A stretch of 64,000 nt of DNA, from assembly GCA_944989445.1 (NCBI GenBank), contig CALYLW010000564.1, forward strand, positions 62,001-126,000, read 5' to 3'. The stretch is from Ampullaceana balthica. Lineage: Eukaryota > Mollusca > Gastropoda > Lymnaeidae. A program made the position numbers and the translations under genes. Numbering within the stretch: position 1 is the stretch's first letter; each line of letters opens with the position of its first letter. The notes beneath the pieces were generated by a model. That model had not been told where the DNA came from. It saw only the letters and a program-made list of their open reading frames with translations, and did no database searches. Shown piece by piece: positions 10,757-22,287 of this stretch.

Positions 10757-11190
10757 GTAGGCGTGAACCTGTTTTAGGAATAGGTTCAATGATTTCATGT
10801 ATAGATGTGAACCTGTTTTAGGAATACGTTCAATGATTTCATGTATAGATGTGAACCTGTTTTAGGAATAGGTTCAATGATTTCATGTATAGATGTGAAC
10901 CTGTTTTAGGAATAGGTTCAATGATTTCATGTATAGATGTGAACCTGTTTTAGGAATAGGTTCAATGATTTCATGTATAGATATGAACCTGTTTTAGGAA
11001 TACGTTCAATGATTTCATGTATAGATGTGAACCTGTTTTAGGAATAGGTTCAATGATTTCATGTATAGATGTGAACCTGTTTTAGGAATACGTTCAATGA
11101 TTTCATGTATAGATGTGAACATGTTTTAGGAATACGTTCAATGATTTCATGTATAGATGTGAACCTGTTTTAGGAATACGTTCAATGATT
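10757..11190 (+). repeat. 44-bp minisatellite with inverted half-sites
   Basis: About ten copies, anchored by GTGAACCTGTTTTAGGAATA at 10763, 10807 and onward. Units with AGGTTCA carry TGAACCT and its reverse complement 11 bp apart, able to form a 7-bp stem. Other units have the mutated ACGTTCA. Confidence 0.95.
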
Positions 11191-12089
11191 TTGATCTGAT
11201 CTTGTAAATAAAAATATTTTAAAAAATAAATGTAATGTATAAGGGGACGGATATTTACCTGAAAGATATAAAAGAGAATGGATTTGTTTCTGGAGGTTTC
11301 CTCAACACCATTCTGTCGGGGTTTATTACCTCTATATCCGGATATCTGTTTACACTTTACACTGTATTTGGTGCCGGAGTTCGAGAAATCATCATTATTT
11401 AGACTCAGGTCTAAAAATTTGATAACGAATTATTGTAATCTACGCCTTTAGTAGTGGTTATTGTAGTATTCTTTGTGTGTGTGTTAAAAAAACGGGAAGT
11501 TCCGCACTTAAAATAACCCTATTATTGTTTTCACTTAACAATAGATAAAAATAGCCAGCAATGTTCGTGAAACAGATTTTCCCTTTTAGAAAACAAAAAC
11601 ATACTGTGTGTCATACTTAGCATTGATTGAACCTGGGCAATTTATTTACTAGAGGATTGTGTCATTGTTACACTGGAGGATTGTTCATTCATTTCGTTGG
11701 CTCCCGAATAGCTAAAGTCAGACATTCTTTAAGGACCTCCAGAGTAGCTCAAGTCAGACATACTTCGATGACCTCAAAACAACCAATTAACCAGATACAT
11801 CTTACAAACAAAAGTGTTTTATTCTGTGAATTCTATCACTTCTTGTGACTAAATAGCATTGCTTTGTGTGTGCGAGCACCAGTTGTCTTACTGAGGTACT
11901 TTCAAAATATCCCCTCATTTCAGATATTACGAAACAAACTGATCTGAAAATGGATTCAGAAGCCCTTACCCCAGGGGCTGTTTAACTTGTGAACTGCACC
12001 CCGTTTAAAGAATTACTCTGATTGGGGAAACTATTTGTGTACGTGCTAACATCATTGTTAACTTTTGGACTAATGTCGAGCTTCGACAG
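11191..12089. other. Unique AT-rich spacer
   Basis: A 56-codon frame from 11235 is hydrophobic but has no recognised family and no supporting splice signals. The duplication of GTAGCTCAAGTCAGACAT-like words near 11710-11765 is short and diverged. No RNA gene was recognised. Confidence 0.4.
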
Positions 12090-12492
12090 GTGTTAACATC
12101 TCAATGATATGAGATACAAGTTTAGTGTTAACATCTCAATGATATGAGATACAAGTTTAGTGTTAACAACTCAATGATATGAGATACAAGTTTAGTGTTA
12201 ACATCTCAATGATATGAGATACAAGTTTAGTGTTAACATCTCAATGATATGAGTATGAGATACAAGTTTAGTGTTAACAACTCAATGATATGAGATACAA
12301 GTTTAGTGTTAACAACTCAATGATATGAGTATGAGATACAAGTTTAGTGTTAACATCTCAATGATATGAGATACAAGTTTAGTGTTAACATCTCAATGAT
12401 ATGAGATACAAGTTTAGTGTTAACATCTCAATGATAATAATGATATGAGATACAAGTTTAGTGTTAACAACTCAATGATATGAGATACAAGT
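12090..12492 (+). repeat. 35-bp minisatellite with internal slippage variants
   Basis: About 11 copies of a unit reading GTTAACATCTCAATGATATG then AGATACAAGTTTAGT. Three units carry an extra 6-9 bp (a repeated GAGTAT or ATAATG word), showing replication slippage inside the unit. Confidence 0.95.
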
Positions 12493-13677
12493 TCATTCAT
12501 AGGTACAGGTTGCCATTTCTTGTCGTGTGTTCATTATTACCTCAGATGCTCGCCTCCCCTTACGGAGCTTTGTGTAAATAGTTTCCCATATTTCTCATCT
12601 TTGGCTTATTTCCCCTTTTCGCCATTACATTAGAGTTAGACTCATGTATTCACATAATTATACCACTGCAGTCCTCACCCCTTGTTCAATGTCTCTAGAA
12701 CTCTTGTCTCTCTAGCTTAAACCTTTCCTATCATCGCCCCGCCCTCTCCTGTTGGTGACATGCATCTTTCTAAGCCCTCTACATTATCTTCACCCTACTC
12801 CTCATCTTCATTGAGCGCCCCCCCCCCAAACCCGGACAAGAAAGCCTTGACTACCGCTGGTACATGCAGTCTCTACCTCGTGTCAGTAGACCTTTCTCGT
12901 CCTTCACAGTCTCGCGGTCTCTGTCACACAGCTCAACCGTGACCCGCAATCTATCTTATGTCCTGAAGTCCTTCCACGATATACGTATCCCTTGAAATGT
13001 GTTGGTATTTGGGCCAAAGACTGCTGCTGCTGTTGTTGTTTTTCTCGAAATGAGTGCTTTATTTCAGCGGTGTCCCCGTCATGGGGGTGACAATGATTAG
13101 GTTATGACAGGGTCGTCTCGGAACTTACGGAGGCCTACAAGCTGATTGTAAAGTCATGGGGCAGTGTTCGCCTCTGCATATAAAGTTGACAATCGTAAAC
13201 ATCCAATCTCGCGTTTGGGCTCCTTAGAGACCCCAAGACTGCTGCCGCCCCTGTACCAGCAATGACCACCTTACTGCGCTAATTTTATAAATGGATCTGT
13301 TCTTTAAATAGACCCATCCGACTTGTGCGGCCTTCTTGTCAGTGATAAATGGGTTGAAATTAAAGGGACGTAACTATCACGCCATTGACTGTGATTGATC
13401 TGCCTTCACGCCCCTATTATCAATGTTCTTTGGTGTACGTTTAACCCAAGGCTTAGGGTCTTATCTGTTACTCCCATATTTTTAATGACTGTTTTTAGCG
13501 CCACCAGCGCCTGGAGCAATGCGTGGTTTGGGTCGTGGTAAAATGTATTTCAACTTTGCGTTTATATTTTAATGGGATCATTCGATTGAAATGACTTAAC
13601 GTGGGCTTGACATGAATCTATGGTATAATTGGGGATTGATGAAAACCTATGTTCTCAATTGGGGTACTCTAATTTCA
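12493..13677. other. Unique spacer of mixed composition
   Basis: About 1.2 kb without repeats of note. Open frames are short and lack domains; a CTG/TTG triplet run is at 13021-13040. It could hold regulatory DNA, but nothing is specific enough to name. Confidence 0.4.
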
Positions 13678-13935
13678 TTCCTCCCACACATGTCATCCCA
13701 TCTCATTCCTGCCACACATGTCATCCCACACATGTCCTCCAACACCAGTCCTCCCACACGAATCCTCCCACACAATTCCTCCCACGCGAGTCCTCCCACA
13801 CCAGTCCTCCCACACGAATCCTCCCACACAATTCCTCCCACACCAGTCCTCCCACACAATTCCTCATACACTTGTCCCTCCACACCAGTTTTCCCACACA
13901 ACTCCTCACACACATGTCCCACCACACCAGTCCGA
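13678..13935 (+). repeat. 14-bp minisatellite
   Basis: About 18 copies of CCTCCCACACCAGT with variable last four bases (CAGT, GAAT, AATT, GAGT). It is pyrimidine-rich on the + strand. Several overlapping frames on both strands stay open through it; none is a credible gene. Confidence 0.9.
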
Positions 13936-14240
13936 TCAAATCTCTATGAGCTACTACTGTCTGTTGTTGCAGTCAAAAATAACCTGCCATGTCCGTGAGT
14001 TGGTTAGGACTAAACAAAGAAAGACGACTGCAGCATAGCAAATGGCCTTAGCTTTGTTAAACTCCCACGATTACCTCCCCCTAGTTCTGTGCTCGTTTGT
14101 TTATTTAGGGGATGTTTGTTTCTAATTTTAACTTTGAAACATATTCCCGACCACCAATGCGATCATTTATCCTAGTGGGGGTGGGTGTGGGGGGGGTCGG
14201 GTGAAGGGGTGGGGTCAGTTGGGTGATGAGGAGATTGTTG
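13936..14240. other. Unique spacer with a G-rich run
   Basis: A G-rich stretch lies at 14176-14225. Otherwise there is no visible feature. It is the left flank of the hAT element at 14249. Confidence 0.4.
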
Positions 14241-14372
14241 TTCTACTCCAGGCGTCGGGAAACTGTTTGTCTGCGAGAGACATAAACACCACATATTTTG
14301 ATAAGTAATTATGTGAGAGCAATGCATTACGTTTAAAACCAAAATTCAATTAATTGTGTGCATTTTGTGTAA

Positions 14373-14798
14373 GGGGCCGTCCATAAACAACGCCATGCGA
14401 TTTGGGCCGATTTTTCGTCCCTTTGTCACAAAAACTTAGAACCCCCTCCAACTCCAAGATGACGTCACAAAGCTTTTCGGCCCCCCCCCCATAGAAATCA
14501 TTTTTTTTCTTTCAAAATTAGCATTTAAAAAAAAAGCTTTTGGTCATCTAAATATGTCCTTAGTGTACGATGTACGACTGCACTTTAATATCGTAGCACA
14601 CTTGAGGCCATTTAAAAGGTCATTAAATAAATTGTAAGATATCAAATATTTAATTGGAACTTTTATTTAAAGTTGAGCGTTTTGATGTGACGTCACATTT
14701 CTTAAACACCCCCCTCCTCCTCGTCACGCATCGTCACAAATTCTTGACCACCCCCCCCCATTTTTGTTTTGTGCATGATGTCATTTATGGATGGCCCC
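14373..14798 (+). mobile_element. Family B MITE, complete copy (Harbinger-like?)
   Basis: The left end GGGGCCGTCCATAAA and right end TTTATGGATGGCCCC are inverted repeats with one mismatch. TAA flanks both sides (14370-14372 and 14799-14801). A 3-bp TWA duplication is typical of PIF/Harbinger elements, which is my inference for the superfamily. The 426-bp body is non-coding and contains TGACGTCA words and C runs. An inverted truncated relative lies at 5872-6152. Confidence 0.78.
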
Positions 14799-14910
14799 TA
14801 ATTTCAACACTAAAAGTACAATTAATATGCCTCTGAATTTTGTTAATAACATTGTTATGATATTGCTAATCAATAATTATGAGTACTTCTTACCATTAAT
14901 GCGACTTATG

Positions 14911-15678
14911 ATGCTGCATGGCTTTGCTGATGGCTTTGTAGTCTGGTTGATACGTGGTGAGGGGTGCTGCATGGCTTTGGTGATGGCTTTGTAGTCTGGT
15001 TGATACGTGGTGAGGGGTGCTGCATGGCTTTGTAGTCTGGTTGATACGTGGTGAGGGGTGCTGCATGGCTTTGGTGATGGCTTTGTAGTCTGGTTGATAC
15101 GTGGTGAGGGGTGCTGCATGGCTTTGGTGATGGCTTTGTAGTCTGGTTGATACGTGGTGAGGGGTGCTGCATGGCTTTGTAGTCTGGTTGATACGTGGTG
15201 AGGGGTGCTGCATGGCTTTGGTGATGGCTTTGTAGTCTGGTTGATACGTGGTGAGGGGTGCTGCATGGCTTTGGTGATGGCTTTGTAGTCTGGTTGATAC
15301 GTGGTGAGGGGTGCTGCATGGCTTTGTAGTCTGGTTGATACGTGGTGAGGGGTGCTGCATGGCTTTGTAGTCTGGTTGATACGTGGTGAGGGGTGCTGCA
15401 TGGCTTTGTAGTCTGGTTGATACGTGGTGAGGGGTGCTGCATGGCTTTGTAGTCTGGTTGATACGTGGTGAGGGGTGCTGCATGGCTTTGTAGTCTGGTT
15501 GATACGTGGTGAGGGGTGCTGCATGGCTTTGTAGTCTGGTTGATACGTGGTGAGGGGTGCTGCATGGCTTTGTAGTCTGGTTGATACGTGGTGAGGGGTG
15601 CTGCATGGCTTTGTAGTCTGGTTGATACGTGGTGAGGGGTGCTGCATGGCTTTGTAGTCTGGTTGATACGTGGTGAGG
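14911..15678 (+). repeat. 41/53-bp minisatellite with 147-bp higher-order repeat
   Basis: Units are anchored by GTAGTCTGGTTGATACG. Short units are 41 bp; long units carry an extra 12 bp (GGTGATGGCTTT) and are 53 bp. From the left the order is long, long, short repeated three times, then eight short units. The minus strand stays open for 270 codons through it because of the unit composition; no protein is inferred. The array lies wholly inside the hAT element. Confidence 0.96.
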
Positions 15679-15837
15679 GTAAGCTTCATGCAGACGTGGA
15701 GACTTTAAACATTGTAATTAAAGTAGTCTGAAGAATTTAAAATAAAATAATCGAACATTTGTCTGCGAGCCATATGCAACCGCCAATAGAGCCACATCTG
15801 TCTCGCGAGCCATGGGTTCCCGACCCCTGTTCTACTC

Positions 15838-16490
15838 CATCGAGGTACCGCGGTCAATGAAAAGTCTAAAATATGCCAGGTTGTTCAAATCGAGGTACCG
15901 CGGTAAATGAAATGTCTAAAATATGCCAGGTTGTTCAAATCGAGGTACGGCTGTCAATGAAAAGTCTAAAATATGCCAGGTTGTTCAAATCGAGGTACCG
16001 CGGTCAATGAAAATCTAAGATATGTAAGGTTGTTCAAATCGAGGTACCGCGGTCAATGAAATGTCTAAAATATGCCAGGTTGTTCAAATCGAGGTACCGC
16101 GGTAAATGAAAAGTCTAAAATATGCCAGGTTGTTCAAATCGAGGTGCCGCGGTCAATGAAAGATCTAAAATATGCCAGGTTGTTCAAATCGAGGTACCGC
16201 GGTCAATGAAAGGTCTAAAATATGCCAGGTTGTTCAAATCGAGGTACCGCGGTCAATGAAAGGTCTAAAATATGCCAGGTTGTTCAAATCGAGGTACCGC
16301 GGTCAATGAAAGGTCTAAAATATGCCAGGTTTTTCAAATCGAGGTACCGCGGTCAATGAAAGGTCTAAAATATGCCAGGTTGTTCAAATCGAGGTACCGC
16401 GGTCAATGAAAGGTCTAAAATATGCCAGGTTGTTCAAATCGAGGTACCGCGGTCAATGAAAGGTCTAAAATATGTCAGGTTGTTCAAGTG
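15838..16490 (+). repeat. 50-bp minisatellite directly beside the hAT target duplication
   Basis: About 13 copies, anchored by CGAGGTACCGCGGTCAATGA at 15841, 15891 and onward. Each unit contains the palindrome ACCGCGGT and CpG sites. One unit is a base shorter. It begins immediately after the right TSD of the hAT element. Confidence 0.95.
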
Positions 16491-16750
16491 TTCATCATTT
16501 CCATGCCTCTGACGTCACCAAATCTGTCGGAGCTTATTTAGTAATAAAATGATAAACTAGTTTTGACACCCATGACTTTGTCGATGTCTGTGTTTTGTAG
16601 GTTTAATCGCGTAACCAAAGAATCAAACTATAGACTATAGGGTCTGGACAATCCATTATATTACAGTCAAGAGAATTGACTCTAAATTAAATGCAATGAA
16701 ACTAATATGTTCTGTGAAATTTAGCTAATAAATTTCCTATCATAGAAACG

Positions 16751-16845
16751 GTGAGTGCAATAGAGGTGAGTGCAATAGAGGTGAGTGCAATAGAGGTGAG
16801 TGCAATAGAGGTGAGTGCAATAGAGGTGAGTGCAATAGAGGTGCG
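16751..16845 (+). repeat. 15-bp minisatellite of splice-donor-like units
   Basis: About six copies of GTGAGTGCAATAGAG. In the array each junction reads GAG then GTGAGT, which matches the consensus 5' splice donor. The 97-codon frame starting here has no recognised domain. Confidence 0.93.
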
Positions 16846-17300
16846 TACAAAAATAGGACTTCCTGAAGTCGTAAGAGACGTTCATGGAGAAAGTAATATT
16901 AAATATACGTTGGTGGCCCCTAGGGGGGCCGTTAGGCAAGTGTGGATAGTAAAGACATCCATGGATAAGCTAATATTTACTATGTGGGATCCAAGGGTTC
17001 ACCCCATGGCCCGTAGACGGGATGGGATAAATGTAGACAGGTAGGTTAACAACCCCCCTGACCTAGATAATGAAAGCCATCTGGAAAACAATCTGGTCTG
17101 TTTTCAGTTTGGGGCCGGGAGGAAAGAAAGGACCCTGTACTTGAAACCTCTCTATTGAACCCGACACGACTTGACCCTGATTGTTGAACATCTTCTTTAA
17201 ACGGCCCATTAAAAAACTTGACTGTACTATCGCAGACGTCATGGCTCGCGAACCAGGTCATCTCCCTTGGCTTTCTCTTCTACTGAAATTGGGTGGCCGA
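16846..17300. other. Unique spacer
   Basis: No gene, RNA or array is recognised. The stretch is of ordinary composition and ends at the transposon-like sequence at 17301. Confidence 0.4.
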
Positions 17301-17515
17301 CAGTGCTGGATTTACCTATTTGCTAAACAAGCTATAGCTTAGGGCTCCCGCCTTCTTGGGGCCCCCCAGTAAACAAGCTATAGCTTAGGGCTCCCGCCTT
17401 CTTGAGGCCCCCCAGTAAACAAGCTATAGCTTAGGGCTCCCGCCTTCTTGGGCCCCCCCCCAGTAAACAAGCTATAGCTTAGGGCTCCCGCCTTCTTGCC
17501 CCCCTCTCCCGGAAT
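17301..17515 (+). mobile_element. Possible hAT-like terminal fragment
   Basis: CAGTGCTGGATTTACC resembles hAT terminal repeats, and the sequence then runs into C/G-rich words. No matching right end or target duplication was found, so it is a fragment or a chance match. It is largely overwritten by the 46-bp array. Confidence 0.4.
17325..17500 (+). repeat. 46-bp minisatellite
   Basis: Four copies anchored by AAGCTATAGCTTAGGGCTCC at 17329 and 17375, with small C-run length changes after that. The 12-bp AAGCTATAGCTT is a perfect palindrome in every unit. Confidence 0.92.
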
Positions 17516-18224
17516 TGTTTTTATTTATATTTGGCACTGACATAGAATATCTGGACTTCAAAAGGGCCCCCATATCTCAAATAGCTTAATTCTAAATTCG
17601 ATTCTGGTGGCTGAGACAGTGACCCATATCCAGAACTCATTTGATGTGTTGACACAGTATATGTATGTGATAATAAGTTGATCAGTTCAAATTGTCAGTG
17701 AACTCAACGATGTTAAGTTATTATTGTTGTTGTTCTATGTGGTACGAGATGTCGACTTTGAAAGACGGTGATTATTTGGAAGAAATGGCTTATATGGCAT
17801 TAATTTAAAAATAAGTGTTTATTTTGTGTGTTTTCGTTTGAAAGTAAATGGCTATTTAAAAGTATGTAGCTTTTAAAAGTAATTGGTTAATGTGATTAAA
17901 TGTTTGTTAGGATTGTAATGGTTATTTGCAAGTAAGCGGTCATTTGAAATGCTATTGTATTTTTTCTTTTAAAATTAAAAGGCAGTCCTCTCAAAAACTA
18001 AGAGAAAAAACCCCATTGGACCAAATGACGACCCCAAAACCCATTGGACCAAATGACGCTCCATCAATTTGAGCCCATCTCAGATCTGTCGTGGCTCAGG
18101 TGGCGCCAACCAGAAGTCCCACTTTATTTTACCCCCTGGGGGCCACCTGTGACTGTCGACTGACATTTAAAACTGTCGTAGTTGTACAGACGATATTATC
18201 ACAATAAAAGCGACTATTTGAGTT
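17516..18224. other. Unique spacer
   Basis: No gene is visible. CCCATTGGACCAAATGACG is duplicated in tandem at about 18013-18060. The rest is AT-rich single-copy-looking DNA. Confidence 0.4.
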
Positions 18225-18460
18225 GTTCTCTGAGACTTATGTTATTATCTCTGAGACTTATTTTATTATCTCTGAGACTTATGTTATTATCTCTGAGACT
18301 TATGTTATTATCTCTGAGACTTATGTTATTATCTCTGAGACTTATGTTATTATCTCTGAGACTTATGTTATTATCTCTGAGACTTATGTTATTATCTCTG
18401 AGACTTATGTTATTATCTCTGAGACTTATGTTATTATCTCTGAGACTTATGTTATTATCA
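18225..18460 (+). repeat. 21-bp minisatellite
   Basis: Eleven nearly perfect copies of a unit made of TCTGAGACTTATG and TTATTATC. One copy has TTTT for TGTT. It is a multiple of three without stops, so three frames stay open on both strands. Confidence 0.96.
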
Positions 18461-18794
18461 GCTTCGACGTGGAAGTCCACTAATCCCCTGTGACGTAGTA
18501 CTTCCAGGTTCGAGATTATCAGTTCTGTGCCACACAAAAGGTGCATGAAACAGTTTTGAAGTTTTTTCCTTAGTATATTTCATACTTTTACATTTAAGGG
18601 GCGTCCACGGGTAAAGGGTTCAATTCATTACAGCTGTGTGAGAACCCGTGAGATAGAGTGATTGCTGTGTGAGAACCCGTGAGATAGATTGATTGAAGAG
18701 CTGTTTGTATCAATTTCTGCTGTCAGCAGATGAAATCGAACTGAGCTCATATTTTGGTGGCAGACTCTCTCGGCGGCTTATCATCAGTGTGGGG
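18461..18794. other. Unique spacer with a short duplication
   Basis: GCTGTGTGAGAACCCGTGAG followed by ATAGA is duplicated at 18635-18690. Nothing else is recognised. Confidence 0.45.
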
Positions 18795-19828
18795 GAGTGT
18801 TTGTCTGGACTGAGTGTTTGGTGGTGTTTGTCTGGACTGAGTGTTTGGTGGTGTTTGTCTGGACTGAGTGTTTGGTGGTGTTTGTCTGGACTGAGTGTTT
18901 GGTGGTGTTTGTCTGGACTGAGTGTTTGGTGGTGTTTGTCTGGACTGAGTGTTTGGTGGTGTTTGTCTGGACTGAGTGTTTGGTGGTGTTTGTATGGACT
19001 GAGTGTTTGGTGGTGTTTGTCTGGACTGAGTGTTTGGTGGTGTTTGTCTGGACTGAGTGTTTGGTGGTGTTTGTCTGGACTGAGTGTTTGGTGGTGTTTG
19101 TCTGGACTGAGTGTTTGGTGGTGTTTGTCTGGACTGAGTGTTTGGTGGTGTTTGTCTGGACTGAGTGTTTGGTGGTGATTGGACTGAGTGTTTGGTGGTG
19201 TTTGTCTGGACTGAGTGTTTGGTGGTGTTTGTCTGGACTGAGTGTTTGGTGGTGTTTGTCTGGACTGAGTGTTTGGTGGTGTTTGTCTGGACTGAGTGTT
19301 TGGTGGTGTTTGTCTGGACTGAGTGTTTGGTGGTGTTTGTCTGGACTGAGTGTTTGGTGGTGTTTGTCTGGACTGAGTGTTTGGTGGTGTTTGTTTGGAC
19401 TGAGTGTTTGGTGGTGTTTGTCTGGACTGAGTGTTTGGTGGTGTTTGTCTGGACTGAGTGTTTGGTGGTGTTTGTCTGGACTGAGTGTTTGGTGGTGTTT
19501 GTCTGGCCTGAGTGTTTGGTGGTGTTTGTCTGGCCTGAGTGTTTGGTGGTGTTTGTCTGGACTGAGTGTTTGGTGGTGTTTGTCTGGACTGAGTGTTTGG
19601 TGGTGTTTGTCTGGCCTGAGTGTTTGGTGGTGTTTGTCTGGACTGAGTGTTTGGTGGTGTTTGTCTGGCCTGAGTGTTTGGTGGTGTTTGTCTGGAATGA
19701 GTGTTTGGTGGTGTTTGTCTGGACTGAGTGTTTGGTGGTGTTTGGACTGAGTGTTTGGTGGTGTTTGGACTGAGTGTTTGGTGGTGTTTATCTGGGCTGG
19801 GTGTTTGGTGGTGTTTGTCTGTGCTGTA
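18795..19828 (+). repeat. 27-bp minisatellite
   Basis: About 38 copies of a unit made of GTTTGTCTGGACTGAGTG and TTTGGTGGT. A few units lose 6 bp (near 19174 and 19740) and the right part has CTGGCCTGAG variants. The unit is a nine-codon period with no stops, which explains long open frames (up to 352 codons) on both strands. Confidence 0.96.
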
Positions 19829-20497
19829 TTTACTGAGCTCACTTTATCATCAAACTATATTTAGCTGAATACAAACACCTTACAATCAAGATAACCATCG
19901 CAGCCTTGCCAAGGAAACATCATTTTAACCGAGTCCATGGAATGTCCCGTCAGCTTAGCTCTGTAAACCCGTGTCGTCAATTTTCTTTTAGTTTTTCTCA
20001 TTATATCATTAATAGTAAATAAATAAATAAATTTGGTTAAATTTAGTATTTGAAAAACGACTAAATAATTGCAAAGAATTACGGTAGGTTTGAACATGTC
20101 GTCTGCTGCCCACCACATGTGACACAATCTACAGCCAACTGAACTCAACAGTTTGTACAGCGGCTAGGGGCGGGCACTCGGGCCACCGTTAGTCAGCAGT
20201 TAAAATAGTTGTACGAGACCACGTGACCAGCTGTAGGGATCTGTTACATTGTATTTGGCTAAATTCCTAACACAGTTTTTTTTTAAAAACAATATTTCCC
20301 AATCCACCTGGCGTAGTTAGTGTACAAGTACAGCGGTCCTTAACAACTTGGAGGCGGCTGTTTAACGAACTCTTCGTTTCTATATTTGCTTTATGGTAGG
20401 GCCCAGGTAGGGGCTGTATTTTCTCGACCCGGGCTCCGACTGAGGTAATGTTTTGCCTTTACATCTTGGGGTACCTCCGTTGTATGATTGTCATGCC
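19829..20497. other. Unique spacer
   Basis: Contains an AAAT-type run at 20018-20033. Short open frames lack domains. The left border of a possible MITE follows at 20498. Confidence 0.4.
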
Positions 20498-20708
20498 CAA
20501 TGTTCCCTTTAAGCTGCATGGTTGCGCCTGCGCAGTTATCTGACCGAGGCCGCGTAGTAGTTTAGAATTACCGCGCAACTAATTTTGATACGAATAATAT
20601 TATTTCTGTTTTTTTGGGGGGTGAAAATTTTGCGCAAATTTTTTAAAAATAAAAATTTGATGTTGTGCACAGAGACCAACGAAACGCAGAGACGTAGAGG
20701 GAACATTT
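20498..20708. mobile_element. Putative short inverted-repeat element
   Basis: The left end AATGTTCCCTTT and the right end AGAGGGAACATT are inverted with one mismatch, about 210 bp apart. No duplicated target site is evident. The ends resemble hAT-type MITE termini, but the class is not proven. Confidence 0.5.
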
Positions 20709-22287
20709 GATTATTACGTCATGCTATTGCTAGTCACGTGTAGCCTGCATACCGCCAAGAATACACAAAGTCCTCGCACTGTTGCCTTACATTTACCATA
20801 GCAAAGTTTTTATAACGTACCTCGTTCATTTCGTCATTAACCACAAACATCTTTTGGCTCTTTCAGGTGGTCAGAAGTCGGGACGTTTATGGCCCGCAGG
20901 GACACCCAGAGATTTGTCGTTAATCCGTCAGTGTTGACCAGGCGAGGACAACCATCGACCCCAAACCATTAACAGTTGCCTGCCCCTTGTCACCACACTT
21001 GACCTTCCACGCTCATATCCTCCCTTGGCGGCGAACGGAAGTTTGGACTGCCGGAATCCTCATATTTACTGCACCAGTCCGGGAAAACCCGGGACACGTT
21101 CAGTGGTAGAACAAGCTCTTGAAACCTTGCGCCGGAGTGACCGATGTGAGCGTGGCGGCCCTGCGGTAAAATTCGGCAGTTTGTTGACATGGCAGCCCTG
21201 CGGTAAACATCGAAAGTTCGAACCTTCGACAATGGCGCTCGACTTCATCGCGTGAAGCCTCGAGCAAGTCGGACCTGTCACGTGACTTAGGATAACCGTA
21301 TCGGATTATTTTCTGAAAAGAGCAACGACGGAGGAGAAACAGGGAGCAATAATGGGTGAGTCATTTAAAAGTCTTAACACCTTCACCCCCTCTCCCCCTC
21401 CCCGCAACATCACCAAAGAAAACACCCAACTCTTCCAGTCATCTACCCACCTTGACCTTGTTCCCAATAAAACACCCAACATATAACAACCCATACGGTT
21501 ATAAACTATAACAATACATGTTTATAATGGTCCATTTTTAAGTAAAGGCATTTTATCCAAGAATGATCTCAGGTATTTTTTGTTGTTGCTTTGAATCGAT
21601 ACTTTGAGACTTGTGAGAATGAAACGAATTATTTGGTGGCTGTTTTTAAACGAATTATTTGGTGGCTGTTTTAAAGGCAGCTGGACCACATGACAGATCA
21701 CAACAAAACCAGCTTACACTTTTCACTAGTGTACCATCATTGCCTCCATCAGATGGTACAGCTGCACTGGGTCTAATTGGTGGTGGGGGGGTGTTACCTC
21801 AGACCGTGGTAACAGCTGTGGGGCGGAGGGGGTGGGGGGGCTGAGATCAGAAAGAAACAAAACATGGGAATAGATGGACTCGATCATACGCTGTAGTGTA
21901 AGAAGTGAATCTGTGTTGGTCTGATGGACCTCTACTGATGTCTTTGATATGCCAACAGGGGTAGTGACAAAAGTGGCTTGTTGCTAAGGGAAGTTACTTC
22001 TTGACTGTTTCCTCATAATATGAAATGTGGAATGGTCTGCCCCTCTTAAATTAGTTGAGACCCAATCTATCGGTTTATATAAAATTTGTTTTAAAATGAT
22101 GTCTATCGAAAAATCATACAGCCCCATTTTCCCGCCCTTCGCTTAACTAAGAAGATAACAACATGCAACTTGGTCAGAAAGACGTGTGCATGGCATAATA
22201 TGTGCAGGGTCATTAGCAACAAAGGTTACCACTAACAACCACAACCAAACTATGTTTATGTGTGTTCAAAATTAAAATATTAAACAA
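20709..22287. other. Unique spacer, 1.6 kb
   Basis: Moderately GC-rich DNA around 20940-21290 has frames of 71-80 codons on both strands with no recognised family. A short repeat of CGAATTATTTGGTGGCTGTTT lies at about 21626-21672. No RNA gene was recognised. Confidence 0.4.

Larger units (their letters stand above)
14249..15829. mobile_element. Non-autonomous hAT element with nested cargo
   Basis: The left end CAGGCGTCGGGAA and the right end TTCCCGACCCCTG are inverted repeats with one mismatch. The 8 bp outside each end are identical: TTCTACTC at 14241-14248 and 15830-15837. That is a hAT signature. The 1581-bp interior has no transposase. It holds a family B MITE (14373-14798) and a 41-bp minisatellite (14911-15678), which together make up most of its length. 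The core hAT sequence is therefore only about 400 bp. Confidence 0.88.

Noticed and set aside
11235..11403. Small hydrophobic 56-codon frame
   Set aside because: No homologue recognised, no splice or start context, and short frames of this size are expected by chance.
18784..19842. Long repeat proteins on both strands of the 27-bp array
   Set aside because: The unit is a multiple of three with no stop in several frames, so long frames are automatic. Both strands are equally open and there is no domain or start context.
20498..20708. Confirmed hAT MITE
   Set aside because: The ends are inverted, but the flanks (TCATGCCC and TGATTATT) do not match, so it is listed only as putative.
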